A DNA stretch of 64,000 bases from Gambelia wislizenii. Its lineage: Eukaryota; Chordata; Lepidosauria; Squamata; Crotaphytidae. Where the stretch lies: contig JAUMIR010000012.1 in the NCBI GenBank assembly GCA_030847615.1, positions 2,411,501 through 2,475,500 on the forward strand. The letters run 5' to 3'. Position 1 is the stretch's first letter. The number at the start of each line of letters is the position of its first letter. This document shows positions 1 through 8,984 of the stretch, piece after piece. The notes below the pieces were generated by a model that saw only the letters and a program-made list of their open reading frames with translations, was not told the DNA's origin and did not search any database. A program made the position numbers and the translations under genes.

Positions 1-119
1 GAAGGATAAAATCAGTCCAGCCAAGCTGCATGGAGATGTCAAAGAAGCTTTTAACTTCTCTCCGTATTTCATAAAACTGGAACCAGTAGTTCAATCATCT
101 ACTGATGCTCACAGGTGGG

Positions 120-250
120 AGATTCAGGGCAGAGGGAAAAGGAGAACTGAACTGGTGGTGAAACTGTGGAACTCATTGCCACATAATGTAGTCATGTGTG
201 CTGACTTGGGAAGCTTAAGAAATAAAATGGATAAATCCATGAAAGTGTCC
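120..250 (+). mobile_element. L2/CR1-clade LINE fragment
   Basis: The + strand reads VVKLWNSLPHNVV followed by a degenerate K-LDKSM-like stretch. This is the pattern seen at the C-terminus of L2- and CR1-clade reverse transcriptases (WN-LP--VV, then a short K-x-LDKF segment). It is heavily degraded, and the family call is by motif only. Confidence 0.45.
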
Positions 251-259
251 AAACACTGT

Positions 260-860
260 CTAGGCAACCAGCCAAAGGCTGATTGCTACACAGCTGACAG
301 CAGAAGCACAGCCAAGCTAACTACATGCAAAGGAATCAAGGCAGCATGAAGTCAGACACTTACTTTACTAGCAAGCAAATACAAGTTCATAAGCAAAATC
401 CAAATAACAAGGCATAGGTCTGGCAAACAGAGTTTAGAGTAGTCCAGCAGGATCCAAGTCAGGCAAACAGAGTTCAGAGTAGCAAACACAATCCAGGTCA
501 TGCACAGTGAGCAGGAACATAGCGGGTACTCAGGTAGGTCAGATAACCTCCAATAACCCCTGGAGGGCAGTGCTGCTGCGTATTTATAGCTCAGCAGCTA
601 ACGCAACTGCTGCTTAACTAATTGCTGCTTCCTACAAATACATTGAGACTGTCTTAAGCCTTCCTTTTCTGCTGTGAAGGTAGGTATAGGTAAGTTGTAT
701 CCGAAGGGGCAGGACCTGAGCTGGTCCTGCACTTTTGTCTGTGCCCGAGGCCTGTGGCTCTGGAATATCCTCCTGCTCTGGTTCAACCTGTCCTGGCATG
801 TCTACTGCTTCCATCTTTGAGTCAGAGTCCACTTCCAAGTTCTGGAAGCAGGGCATGATA
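260..860. repeat. Unclassified repeat, possibly LTR-derived
   Basis: The block contains a short internal direct repeat (GGCAAACAGAGTT at about 423 and 456), a TATTTATAG box near 580 and a 74-codon minus-strand ORF (632-856) rich in Glu and Pro. It appears to separate two L2-like fragments, which would fit an insertion. I cannot identify the family. LTR remains the best guess but is weak. Confidence 0.3.
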
Positions 861-999
861 GAAGGTTAGGCCATCGTCTGGTACAAGTCAGGTTGGCTAT
901 AGATAACTCTGTAATAATCAGTTATAGTTTAGTTACAAGGGAATGTGAGATGGAGAGTTCTGTCACACTCAAGGCTCTCCTAGTCCACTTCTCATTGAG

Positions 1000-1240
1000 G
1001 CATGCGGTTGGCCACATCTTGAGATACGACAGCATGCCTATTAGACAAGATGGTGATATATCACCTCCAGTATCAACGACAGGATGGCTCTGTGTATCCA
1101 TTTCTGTGGAACATGAGATGAAGGGTGCAGGTGCCCTCGTATGTGGCAACAGATTGGTCACTGTGTGGACAGAATGTTGGACCAGGTAGGCCTTTGGTCT
1201 GATCCAACACAATTCTTGCTGTGTTTTTATGTTCTTACGC
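1000..1240 (+). mobile_element. L2-like LINE 3' ends, two overlapping partial copies
   Basis: The segment contains the motifs GGTTGGCCAC, CACCTCCAGTATCA and GGCCTTTGGTCTGATCCA and ends in TTTTTATGTTCTTACG. That is the layout of squamate L2-type 3' untranslated regions, which finish in TTCTTATG repeats. Two partial ends seem to abut near 1053. The 3' end lies about 50 bp before the first Cav3.2 exon. Confidence 0.5.
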
Positions 1241-1289
1241 TCTTGGCTTTGCCCAGCCTGTCCACCTAACTAGACCTTTCACCTTCCAG

Positions 1290-1498
1290 AGATGAAGATG
1301 TACTCTCTCGCCGTCACTCCCAATGGGCACCTGGAGGGCAAGGGGAGCATGCCACCTCCTATCATCATGCGCACCGCCGCCACGCCCATGCCCACCCCAA
1401 AAGGCTCCCCGCACATGGACTCCGTCTACCCATTTATGGACTCCAGGAGAGGAAGCAACGCTTCGGTCGATCCCATGAGTTTTGACCAAAAATCCTTG
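1290..1498 (+). CDS. CACNA1H: CACNA1H exon 1 of window (II-III linker)
   Basis: The acceptor CCTTCCAG ends at 1289 and the donor is GTATTT at 1499. The exon enters with two bases of a split codon and leaves in phase 0, giving 69 complete codons. It encodes the cytoplasmic II-III linker, starting [14 protein letters not shown] and containing the conserved stretch [16 protein letters not shown], then [11 protein letters not shown]. All of these match the Cav3.2 family closely. The donor GTATTT is weak compared with the other donors of this gene, but the next exon joins in frame exactly where the family requires it. Confidence 0.95.
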
Positions 1499-1665
1499 GT
1501 ATTTGACAACTGTTTGCATTTGGGGGGAGGAAGGAATCAGTTCTGAAATGAAATAGTTCAGTACTATTTTATACTGTTAATACTGGCTGGCATTCCATAT
1601 TGCAGTGATGGATTCATAACTTAGAGATACAGATCCGTAACTGCTCTGCATTTGCTAACACTATA

Positions 1666-1830
1666 CAGCTTGACCCCTGTATCTATGAATTTGGTATCCA
1701 TGCTTTCATTTATCCATATCTGAAAAAATATGCTCTCTCTAGGCATTTCTAGGTCCTCCAGTGTGAGTCAACTTCCAGCATTCTTCTCATTGAAAACAAT
1801 AGGCTTCCCTATTTTCCACAGTTTCATGAT
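1666..1830. mobile_element. Tigger/pogo-like DNA element, partial
   Basis: It begins after TA with CAGCTTGACCCCTGTATC and continues with a GAATTTGGTATCC stretch, resembling the terminal sequence of non-autonomous Tigger elements (MER2-type). The internal GGCATTTCTAGGTCCTCC is shared in inverted form with the fuller copies near 33.4 kb and 57.4 kb. The far end is missing. Confidence 0.5.
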
Positions 1831-1929
1831 TATTTCTGCAGTGCAAATGCAGCCTCAATTTCTCCTCGAAGGAAGCAATCAGTAGTTTTAGCAATTTTCT
1901 TCCTTCTGTGAGAAGGTCTTCAAAAAAAA

Positions 1930-2320
1930 CACACAATTTTTGAGGGCTATTTGCAATTTAGGACTTATTCTGTGCAAAATTTGCCCGTGGTTCTTTTGTG
2001 CTGAAAAAGCATTTTCCATGCAGAAAGCAGCTGTTTCCTGCACAGAAAATGTTGTTTTCTATGCAAATCAACCACGTGCAAATTTTACACAGAATAAATA
2101 CCAAATTACAACATTTTCTGTGCAGGAAATCATATTTCTGTGTAAAAATATTTCCTGAGCAGAATAATGACATGCAAATTTGCATGGAATAAGTGCCAAA
2201 CCATGAAAATTCTCATGAATCCAGGATTCTTCTCATCAGGATTTCTCAATACTCAAAAGACACATTTTGACCATTTTTTGAGTATTTTGAAATATTCTTC
2301 CCATCTCGAATCAACACATA
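1930..2320 (+). repeat. AT-rich dispersed element with GTGCAGAAA palindromes
   Basis: Several short palindromic words of the type TTTTCTGTGCAGGAAA recur at 25-50 bp spacing, followed by a unique-looking end (about 2205-2300) with GGATTCTTCTCATCAGGATTT and GAGTATTTTGAAATATTC. The same end in reverse complement appears at about 38900-38970 next to the same words, so the two are one family. I do not recognise it. Confidence 0.55.
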
Positions 2321-2454
2321 GGTTGATTCAGTAGCTTTACTCTTGTTGGGACCAACCAGGAATTTGAATCAATTGTTGAATGATGAGTCAACATGTAAGA
2401 AAATTCAGTTGGGTCAGTGTCTCTACTCTTACTGGGACAAACGATAGGATTGGT

Positions 2455-3085
2455 TTGGCAGATAAACAATTAAATGTGGTTCTAGGCTGCCTCAATAGGA
2501 GTCTAGTGTCTAGATCAAGGGAAGTCATAGTGCCACTGTATTCTGCTTTGGTGAGACCTCACCTGGAATACTGTGTCCAGTTCTGGGCACCACAATTCAG
2601 GAAGGATATTGAGAAGCTGGAATGTGTCCATAGGAGGGAAACCAAAATGGTGGGAGGTCTGGAAGCCATGATGCCCTATGCGGCTTAGGGAGCGGCTTAG
2701 GGAGATGGGTATGTTTAGCCTGGGGAAGAGAAGGTTAAGAGATGACACGATAGCCATGTTTAAATATTTGAAGGGATGTCATACTGAGGATGGGGCAATC
2801 TTGTTTTCTGTGGCTCCAGAGACTAGGACATGGAGCAATGGGTTCAAACTACAGGAAAAGAGGTTCCACCTCAACATTAGGAAGAACTTCCTGACAGTAA
2901 GAGCTGTTCGGCAGTGGAATGCACTGCCTGGGAGTATGTTGGAGTTTCCTTCTTTGGGGTTTTTAAGCAGAGGCTGGAAGGCCATCTGTCAGGAGGGCTG
3001 TGATTGTGTATTCCTGCATGGCAGAAGGGGGTTGGACTAGATGGCCCTTGGGGTGTCTTCCAACTCTAAGATTCTATGATTCCCA
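2455..3085 (+). mobile_element. CR1 LINE, 5'-truncated, degenerate RT C-terminus
   Basis: The + strand encodes pieces of the CR1 reverse transcriptase C-terminus in two frames ([21 protein letters not shown], then FKYLKGCHTEDGA and RAVRQWNALPGS). It ends with GATGGCCCTTGGGGT and the CR1 tail TTCTATGATTC. A frame break near 2685 and other changes show it is dead. Its end lies about 130 bp before the next Cav3.2 exon. Confidence 0.9.
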
Positions 3086-3217
3086 GGTAAAATGATTACA
3101 CTTGTGGAACTCTGCTTACCCAACCATGGAGGTTGTGTCATGGGCAAGCAACCACAACCGCTTGAGTCAAGGAATGTATGTGTGTGCCAGCCCTCACCTG
3201 CCTTTTCCCTCTCCCAG

Positions 3218-3652
3218 TCCAGCCTCCGCAGCACCCCTTGTGCCCACTGGGGAACCAGCAGTAACTGGGGGAGCCGCCGCTCCAGCTGGAACAGCCTCGG
3301 GCGGGCCCCGAGCCTCAAGAAGAAGAGCCAGTGTGGGGAGCGGGAGTCCTTGCTCTCCGGGGAAGGGAAGGGCAGCACCAACGACGAAGCTGAGGACACC
3401 AAGCTCAGTGCCCTCAGCCGACCTGCCCTCCACCGCCGGGCTGAGTCCCTGGATTGCCGGGGGGGCTTGGAGCTGCCGGAGCTGCTCCAGGTGTCCGGCG
3501 TGCACCACCCCTTGAGCCTCAGCCCCATGGCCGTGCTGCCCACTGAGTACCAGGACTGCAACGGGAAGATGCTTCATTTGCCCCATGAGTTCTATCTGCA
3601 CATGGACGGCCACAAGGATGAACTTCTTGACCTGGAAGATGACCTGGAGGAT
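3218..3652 (+). CDS. CACNA1H: CACNA1H exon 2 of window (II-III linker, large)
   Basis: The acceptor CTCTCCCAG ends at 3217 and the donor GTGAGT starts at 3653. It has 145 codons, phase 0 at both ends. Conserved parts are SRRSSWNSLGRAPSLKKK, GERESLLSGEGKGST-DEAED and RRAESLD; the last is a basophilic serine motif of the kind kinases use. The middle (SALSRPALH, then the stretch after RRAESLD up to the acidic DLEDDLED) diverges from mammals and is longer. In Cav3.2 the II-III linker is the known site of regulation by G-protein beta-gamma and CaMKII; which residues are used here is not shown by the sequence. Confidence 0.96.
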
Positions 3653-3831
3653 GTGAGTCTCAAGGGCTGGGTGGGAGAAGGTCTTTCCCGTTCCATATCT
3701 GTTGCTCTGCATTTCAGGTAGAGTAGATTGCAGATACAAAGATTATTTTCCATTATTGGTTTCCTGGTTGAAGGAAAGGGGGTTCCTAACACTCAAGAAA
3801 CACATTTATAGCACAGCGACTTTTTCACCGT

Positions 3832-4028
3832 GAAGTTGAAGGCTTTCACGGCCAGCATCCATAGGTTTTACATGTTTTTTTCCTGGCTGTGAGGCCATGT
3901 CCTGGAAGAGTTTATTTCTGACGTTTCATCTGCATCTGTGGCCATTCTCTGAAGATGCCAGCCACAGATACAGACGAAACATCAAAAATAAACTCTTCCA
4001 AAATACGGCATCACAACCCGGAAAAAAA
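3832..4028. mobile_element. Inverted terminal pair, Penelope-like (hammerhead-like remnant)
   Basis: AAGGCTTTCACGGCC and a left arm containing GAAGAGTTTATTTCTGACG are followed by the inverted right arm CAAAAATAAACTCTTCC. The right arm carries CTGAAGA, a stem-like segment and GAAACATC, the order found in hammerhead ribozyme motifs known from Penelope-like element terminal repeats. The core is mutated (GAAACATC for GAAACGTC). The family assignment is inferred from these motifs. Confidence 0.5.
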
Positions 4029-4157
4029 ACAGGGAAGACTTTTTCACCATTTTCTGCTGATATTGGCACTTCTGGCAGTGTCCCCGGTAGTTTTTCTGTA
4101 CAGAAATGCAAATGGGTTTTCAGTATAAAAAAAGTGTTTTTGTGCAGAAAATACATA

Positions 4158-4538
4158 CAGCAGCAACCCCGTATCTGCGGGGGATTGGTTCCACGGCCTC
4201 CTGCGGATAATGAATTCCACAGATAATAGTGAATTCCCCCCAATTGTCATTGCCGGAGCCATACTGGAGCCATGCCAGGGGGTGAAGGGAGAAAGGAGGT
4301 GGGAAATCTCGTCCCTCCCTTCGCCACCAGCCCCAGTCACCATTGTCACCACCGGAGCCATACTGGGGGCAAAAATGCTCCTCTCTCCCTTGGCGCCTCC
4401 CCCCAGTCGCCATTTCTGCCACGGAGGCCATCCGGAAGCCTCCTCCCTTCCCTCCCTTATCCAACCCCCCTCCGCTGTCGCCAACTTCGGATAATTGAAT
4501 CCGCGGTTGGTGAATCAGTGGATATGGGGATACTACTG
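4158..4538. mobile_element. Tigger-like non-autonomous DNA transposon
   Basis: The ends are CAGCAGCAACCCCGTATC and, inverted, GATATGGGGATACTACTG, flanked by TA on both sides (4156-4157 and 4539-4540). Inside are GGGGGATTGGTTCC and GGATAATGAATTCC, matching the terminal pattern of MER2/Tigger elements. The centre is CpG-rich and may be an acquired sequence. A related element lies at 17664-18106. Confidence 0.75.
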
Positions 4539-4545
4539 TACCTTC

Positions 4546-4870
4546 CAACATTTCCCCGATGAAAACCAGAACATGTGTGGCCAAGCAACAACAATGTGTG
4601 GTCAAGATAGCAAACGTTGCTAATAAGAAAGAAGACACAATCTAGGAGAGGCTGCAGCAGTTTCCTTTTGCCTGAACCTACAGGCAAGGACAAAGCTCTG
4701 GCCCCTCCTGTCCTCTGAGCCCTGCAGTGTGGCAGCAACAATTGAAATAAGTTGAAAACTAAGAGGAAAGCAGGAGGAGGAGAATGAAACTGGAACATTT
4801 TAAAAGCAGCTGGAAACGTGAGAGGACAGAGAATTAATTAGGACTGTCCCTGTAAGATCAGGACAATTGG
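4546..4870 (+). repeat. Dispersed ~330-bp repeat, unclassified
   Basis: This segment has relatives at about 18670-18800 and, split by insertions, at 29815-30880. Shared words include GAGAGG-TGCAGCAGTTT, GGAGGAGAA-GAAACTGG-ACATTTTAAA and GAGGATTAAT-GG. All three copies are in the same orientation. No coding potential is visible. Confidence 0.6.
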
Positions 4871-5749
4871 AGTGTATGTTATTTTATTAGTTTTTTTAAA
4901 AGTGTGACATGATTCAACCTGTGTGTATGCTTAAGACCTTCTTCAGGACTTATTTGAAACAAAATTCAGAATTTTCTGGACCAAGAGCCTGTCCAGTAAA
5001 CAGTTTGAGAATTTCTGGTCCAGAGATTTCTCAACTTGGATCCTAAGTAGCCCTTAAGAAAGGCCTTAAGAGTATACAGAAGCTGAAATGTGTCAAGCTT
5101 CTTCTTTTTTTTTTACTAATAAAACCAGCAACTTTTGAACATCCTGAGACATGTCTCCAGTCTGTTCTGCAGATTTTATTCAATGCTCACTTGTTTCTAC
5201 TTCTTTTTCCTTTCTCCATTGTAGCCATACACATTTTCCCCTTGAGGAAACAGCATTTTTTTGTGTGTACAGGAAACTTTTTCTGAACAAAAAAAACCCC
5301 CCACATTTTTGTGCAGGAAAAAATATGTGTATTTCTGCACTGAATATTTCCTCTGGAACATTTCAGGATGGATGCACACAGGAAGAGTCCGCACAGAAAT
5401 CTTTGGGTTGTTGGTTTTTTTCTTGCAGCAAAGAGAAAACTGTAGAAATTATTTGTCCTTGCATGCAAAAATGAAATAGGGTAAGAGTTCCATATCTAGA
5501 ATAAGCCCCTTTCTTTTCAGTTTCCCAGACCCAAAAATTTACCGGAGAGGGATGAGTGAGAAACTGGAAGCTCCCATGTCTGTAGGTGTGGAGGCAGTAT
5601 GAATCCATTCCGAGTTTTAGCCTGAATTTTAATCCACAGAGTATTAGCCTGAACTTTAAATTTGCTATTGAAAATGCTGGCACCTATCCCCAAACCAGGG
5701 TTAGGGCTAAGAAGACCACAATAAAATTAAGTCTCTTTTTCCATTCCAG

Positions 5750-5850
5750 AGTTACTGCTACCGGATCCGTAAGGCCTTGGAGCCATACAAGCCAGAGTGG
5801 TGCAAGACTCATGAGGATTGGTCCCTTTATTTGTTTTCACCTCAAAATCG
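5750..5850 (+). CDS. CACNA1H: CACNA1H exon 3 of window (end of II-III linker)
   Basis: The acceptor CCATTCCAG ends at 5749 and the donor GTAAGC starts at 5851. The exon is 101 nt, entering in phase 0 and leaving after two bases of an Arg codon. It encodes [18 protein letters not shown] then [10 protein letters not shown], the conserved membrane-proximal end of the II-III linker just before IIIS1. The [10 protein letters not shown] junction with the next exon is a strong Cav3 signature. Confidence 0.97.
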
Positions 5851-7366
5851 GTAAGCATTGAGAAATACAGCTCTTTTTTTCTTTTTGCTGCTGCTGTTCC
5901 TAGTTTCTGGCATGGTGGTCTTTTGTTTTTTTCAAGATGTTTCCCCCCAAAAAATTACAAGAAGCCCTGGAAAGGTCCATTCCACTTAGAGCTGGGCTAA
6001 GAAATTCACTAGTGGATCTGGCAAAAGAAAACGCATGAGCCTAGATGCATTGGGGCCTGTTCACAGTGCACAGTTATAGAGCTATGATTCCACTTTAGCT
6101 GTCATGGCAACCTGGGATTTGCAGTTCAGCAATAGCATTTCGATTTCTATACTGCTTATCAGGGCCAAAGCATTCCCTAAGCGGTTTACAATGCATTAGC
6201 TAATTGCCCCCAACAAGCTGGGAATTCATTTTACCAACCTATGGAAAGATGGAAGCCATTTTTGAAGACATACATCCCAGGCAAAATACCAGCCACAATC
6301 CCAAACCTTGGGCACAAATACCCACCCCCCCGCTCGATGTTTTGAACCAAAGAAATGGGGAAGGGGGTTTCTGCCAGCCCTTCTGTCATAAGCTGGCCCT
6401 TCTCTTTCAGTAGGAAGGGAAGGCCTCCAGCTTATTTGTACAACCTGAAAAACACACTCGCAAGGGTTCTCTAGTCTAGAAATCCCTTCTATAAAGGTAG
6501 GCCACCGCCACTTACTGACTTTACCCTTTTCCACATCTAGGCAGTGAGAACTAGACAGGCTGGGTCAAAGAAACAATAATAACCCTTTTCTCTAATCTAG
6601 AGAAGGTTCTGATAGCTGACCAATAAGCAGGCAATTTGGGGGAGGTTAGGAAATAACAGAAAACTTTATTCAGTTCCAGGAGTCTGTGTCACTTGGGAAG
6701 GCAAAACATTCCCAGGTTCAATTTAAGGCTTATAGAATTAGACATTCATTCAGAGCACATAACAAAATAAATCATAATCTAATGCAAACTAACTAAATAT
6801 TTCCCTAACTACTAAATACAAAGGTAACTTAGGACATTTTCAGACACCGTTTTAGCGTGGCTACCGTGGGAAGAGCTCCCGGGAGAGGGACGGCACTCTT
6901 GTGCAGCAGGGGGTCGTTTTCGGACGCCGCCGGCCCTCTCCTGAAATCATCAGTGTCAGTTCTGTGAATCTTCAGAAGCCGCAGAGCCATATTTTAATCA
7001 CGGGCAACTTCCATGATTAAAATATGGCTCTGCGGCTTCCAAAGCTTCATGGAACTGACACTGATGATTTGGGGAGAGGGCCGGCGGTGTCCGAAAACAA
7101 CCCCCTGCCACACAAGAGCGCCGTCCCTCTCCTGGGAGCTCTTCCCGCGGTAGCCACGCTAAAACGGTGTCTGAAAATGTCCTTACAGTCTCTGTGATGG
7201 AATTCAGAGTCCTTTGGGATCCTTTTTAGGCCTTTGAGCAAGATTGGCTCCCCGCAACCTTTTGTTATCATAGTTTGATATCTTGTTGATTACTCCATGG
7301 CTTTGTTCCATTCTGTAGTCTCTCTGCTATGTCCTCACTCTCTCTCTGTTGCGTCTTGTATTCGAG
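5851..7366. other. Intron before IIIS1
   Basis: About 1.5 kb. It has half of a hAT-like foldback element (about 6040-6140), a minus-strand SINE tail (6125-6260) and a complete hairpin element (6832-7182). The stretch 6270-6825 shows nothing I recognise. Confidence 0.7.
6832..7182. mobile_element. Long hairpin (foldback) MITE, 351 bp, TTA target duplication
   Basis: The left end GGACATTTTCAGACACCG and right end CGGTGTCTGAAAATGTCC are exact inverse complements, and the arms stay complementary almost to the centre near 7000, so the whole element folds on itself. It is flanked by TTA on both sides (6829-6831, 7183-7185). A 3-bp TNA duplication would fit PIF/Harbinger-type transposition. It is rich in CpG and little diverged between arms, suggesting a recent insertion. 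A relative lies at 9329-9651. Confidence 0.8.
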
Positions 7367-7490
7367 GTTTCGGGCCAACTGCCAGAAGGTCATCGCACAC
7401 AAGATGTTTGACCACATAGTCCTCGTCTTCATCTTCCTCAATTGCATCACCATCGCCCTAGAGAGGCCCGATATCGACCCCAACAGCACG
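7367..7490 (+). CDS. CACNA1H: CACNA1H exon 4 of window (IIIS1)
   Basis: The acceptor TTCGAG ends at 7366 and the donor GTGAGC starts at 7491. The exon supplies the last base of a split Arg codon and 41 codons. It encodes [16 protein letters not shown] followed by the hydrophobic helix [15 protein letters not shown], which is IIIS1, then [10 protein letters not shown]. The polypyrimidine tract is modest (CTCTCTCTGTTGCG) but the frame and family match are unambiguous. Confidence 0.97.
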
Positions 7491-7781
7491 GTGAGCTTGT
7501 GGTCATGGCCAGTTGCTTCCACAAAGACTGGCTGGAAGAGGAGATCTGAGTGCAGGAGCTCTAGGCTTTAAGCCAGGGGTGGGGAACCTTGGTCCTGAGG
7601 TCCATATCTAGCCCTCCAAGGACCCAAATGTGGCCCTCTGGGCTTTAGGAGAGGCATTCCCTCCCTACAAAATGGGGAAACTTCTTTGCAACATGAAACA
7701 AGTGTCATGGAGTAGGGAGCGTGGCTAGGCCTGTTTTATGTGTGGCCTCTTTGCCAGTTTGCCTTCCTTGTTTCTCTGCAG
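7491..7781. other. Short intron (291 bp)
   Basis: The shortest intron in the window. It contains a fragment of a dispersed element (GGGGTGGGGAACCTTGG, then GTGGCCCTCTGGG at about 7575-7645). Nothing else is recognised. Confidence 0.7.
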
Positions 7782-7850
7782 GAGCGGGTCTTCTTGAGTG
7801 TGTCCAACTACATTTTCACTGCCATCTTTGTCGCCGAGATGATGGTTAAG
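7782..7850 (+). CDS. CACNA1H: CACNA1H exon 5 of window (IIIS2)
   Basis: The acceptor TTTCTCTGCAG ends at 7781 and the donor GTAAAG starts at 7851. It has 23 codons, phase 0 on both sides. It encodes [16 protein letters not shown] then VAEMMVK, the IIIS2 helix with its conserved acidic residue facing the S4 voltage sensor. Confidence 0.97.
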
Positions 7851-8984
7851 GTAAAGTTGAACTGAGGGGGGGCATGCCTAAATCCCACCATTCGTCCCAA
7901 CTAGAATAGACCCACTTAGGGGTCATCTATACAAGGGGGTTGGATTGCTCTGGGGTAGTAGCAATTTGCAGTAGCTGCAACCTATCTTAACCATTTTACA
8001 GCCCCCCAAAACTTCGCCTGATGCCTAGCCAAGATGGCCACCGCAAGGGAATTACTCACCATTTTAAATCTTCTATTGCTGAATTTTTTTAAAAGAACAG
8101 TTTACTATGGTGCACACAAGCAATATTTCACCTTTACAAAGGAAAAAGAGAGAGAAAAAGAGAAAGATCACCATTTTATCACCTTACTGATCTCTCGCTT
8201 AGCCAGAAATCCAACATGGCGGCAGTAGGCACTTTCTCTGTTTGCAAGCCCCACCCCCCCATGCTCATCCAGCCAATCAGCTTTCACTGCCCCGTTGCAG
8301 CAATGCAAATGCTATTGTCTTAACGGTCAGACATTCGCGTCCCCTATGGAGCTTTTTAAAAACTCAGAGAAAAGCCCTGGAGGCTTCCCTGATGGAGTTT
8401 ACAGTTGGCTCCCCTCCCTTCCTAATAAGACATATCAAAGCAAATGTCCATATAGACAGATTGCCTTCCATGTGAATTCCATTAGGATTATTTTCACCAT
8501 TTTGGCAGGACCTAAGTCAATGGGAACCTAGTAAGTCCACATTTACACAAGTGCCATTGGCTCAATGGGTCTAATCTGGTGGGGACAAACAATTGTCTCT
8601 TGGCCAAGGAATCATTGGAGTCCTCCTTTTCTTTCATTTGTGCCCAGGTACAACCAAAACTAGTGTGCCCATTACACAGACTAGGATAATAAATTCAGGG
8701 GACATAATTCTTGACTGTACGACTGTGGGCTGGGGAGAGGATTTCCTAATTCTGAATGTTATGCAGTTATATCTAGGGAAGAGATAAATTTATTGGTGTG
8801 TGCTTCTGGCTTCTGTGATGGGTTTTCATCTTTTGTTTTTTGACATGTTGGATAATTTTTGGTTTTGGTCTTATTGTTATTTTTTGTAATTATTTTAGTT
8901 AGAGGCCACTAACAATACAAGCCACCTGCACTCTCAAACAGAGTAGTCTAGAAGTCCACCACCTGAGTCTGCATAAATTCATTG

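Larger units (their letters stand above)
1..1289. other. Intron sequence upstream of the first visible exon
   Basis: The window opens inside an intron. It holds L2-like LINE fragments (about 120-250 and 1000-1240) and an unclassified repeat-like block at about 260-860. I see no coding exon here: the short ORFs have no flanking splice sites that fit Cav3.2, and one of them (155-349) carries a WNSLP motif typical of LINE C-termini. Confidence 0.7.
1499..3217. other. Intron between II-III linker exons
   Basis: About 1.7 kb, nearly all repeat-derived: a fragment of a family marked by CAGATCCGTAACTG (about 1600-1665), a Tigger-like half element, an AT-rich element with GTGCAGAAA motifs, part of a small foldback element (about 2325-2450) and a CR1 copy that reaches to about 130 bp before the next exon. 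Confidence 0.8.
3653..5749. other. Intron before the end of the II-III linker
   Basis: About 2.1 kb. It holds in order a Penelope-like inverted terminal pair, a short GTGCAGAAA stretch, a Tigger-like element, a 330-bp dispersed repeat (4546-4870), another GTGCAGAAA stretch (5225-5470) and half of a foldback element (5597-5660). I see nothing recognisable at 4880-5200. Confidence 0.75.

Noticed and set aside
632..856. 74-codon acidic minus-strand ORF as a gene
   Set aside because: Lies in a repeat-like block with LTR-type features; too short and unsupported.
2380..3040. Separate protein-coding gene with RT-like sequence
   Set aside because: Matches CR1 reverse transcriptase with frame breaks and ends in the CR1 tail; a dead LINE.
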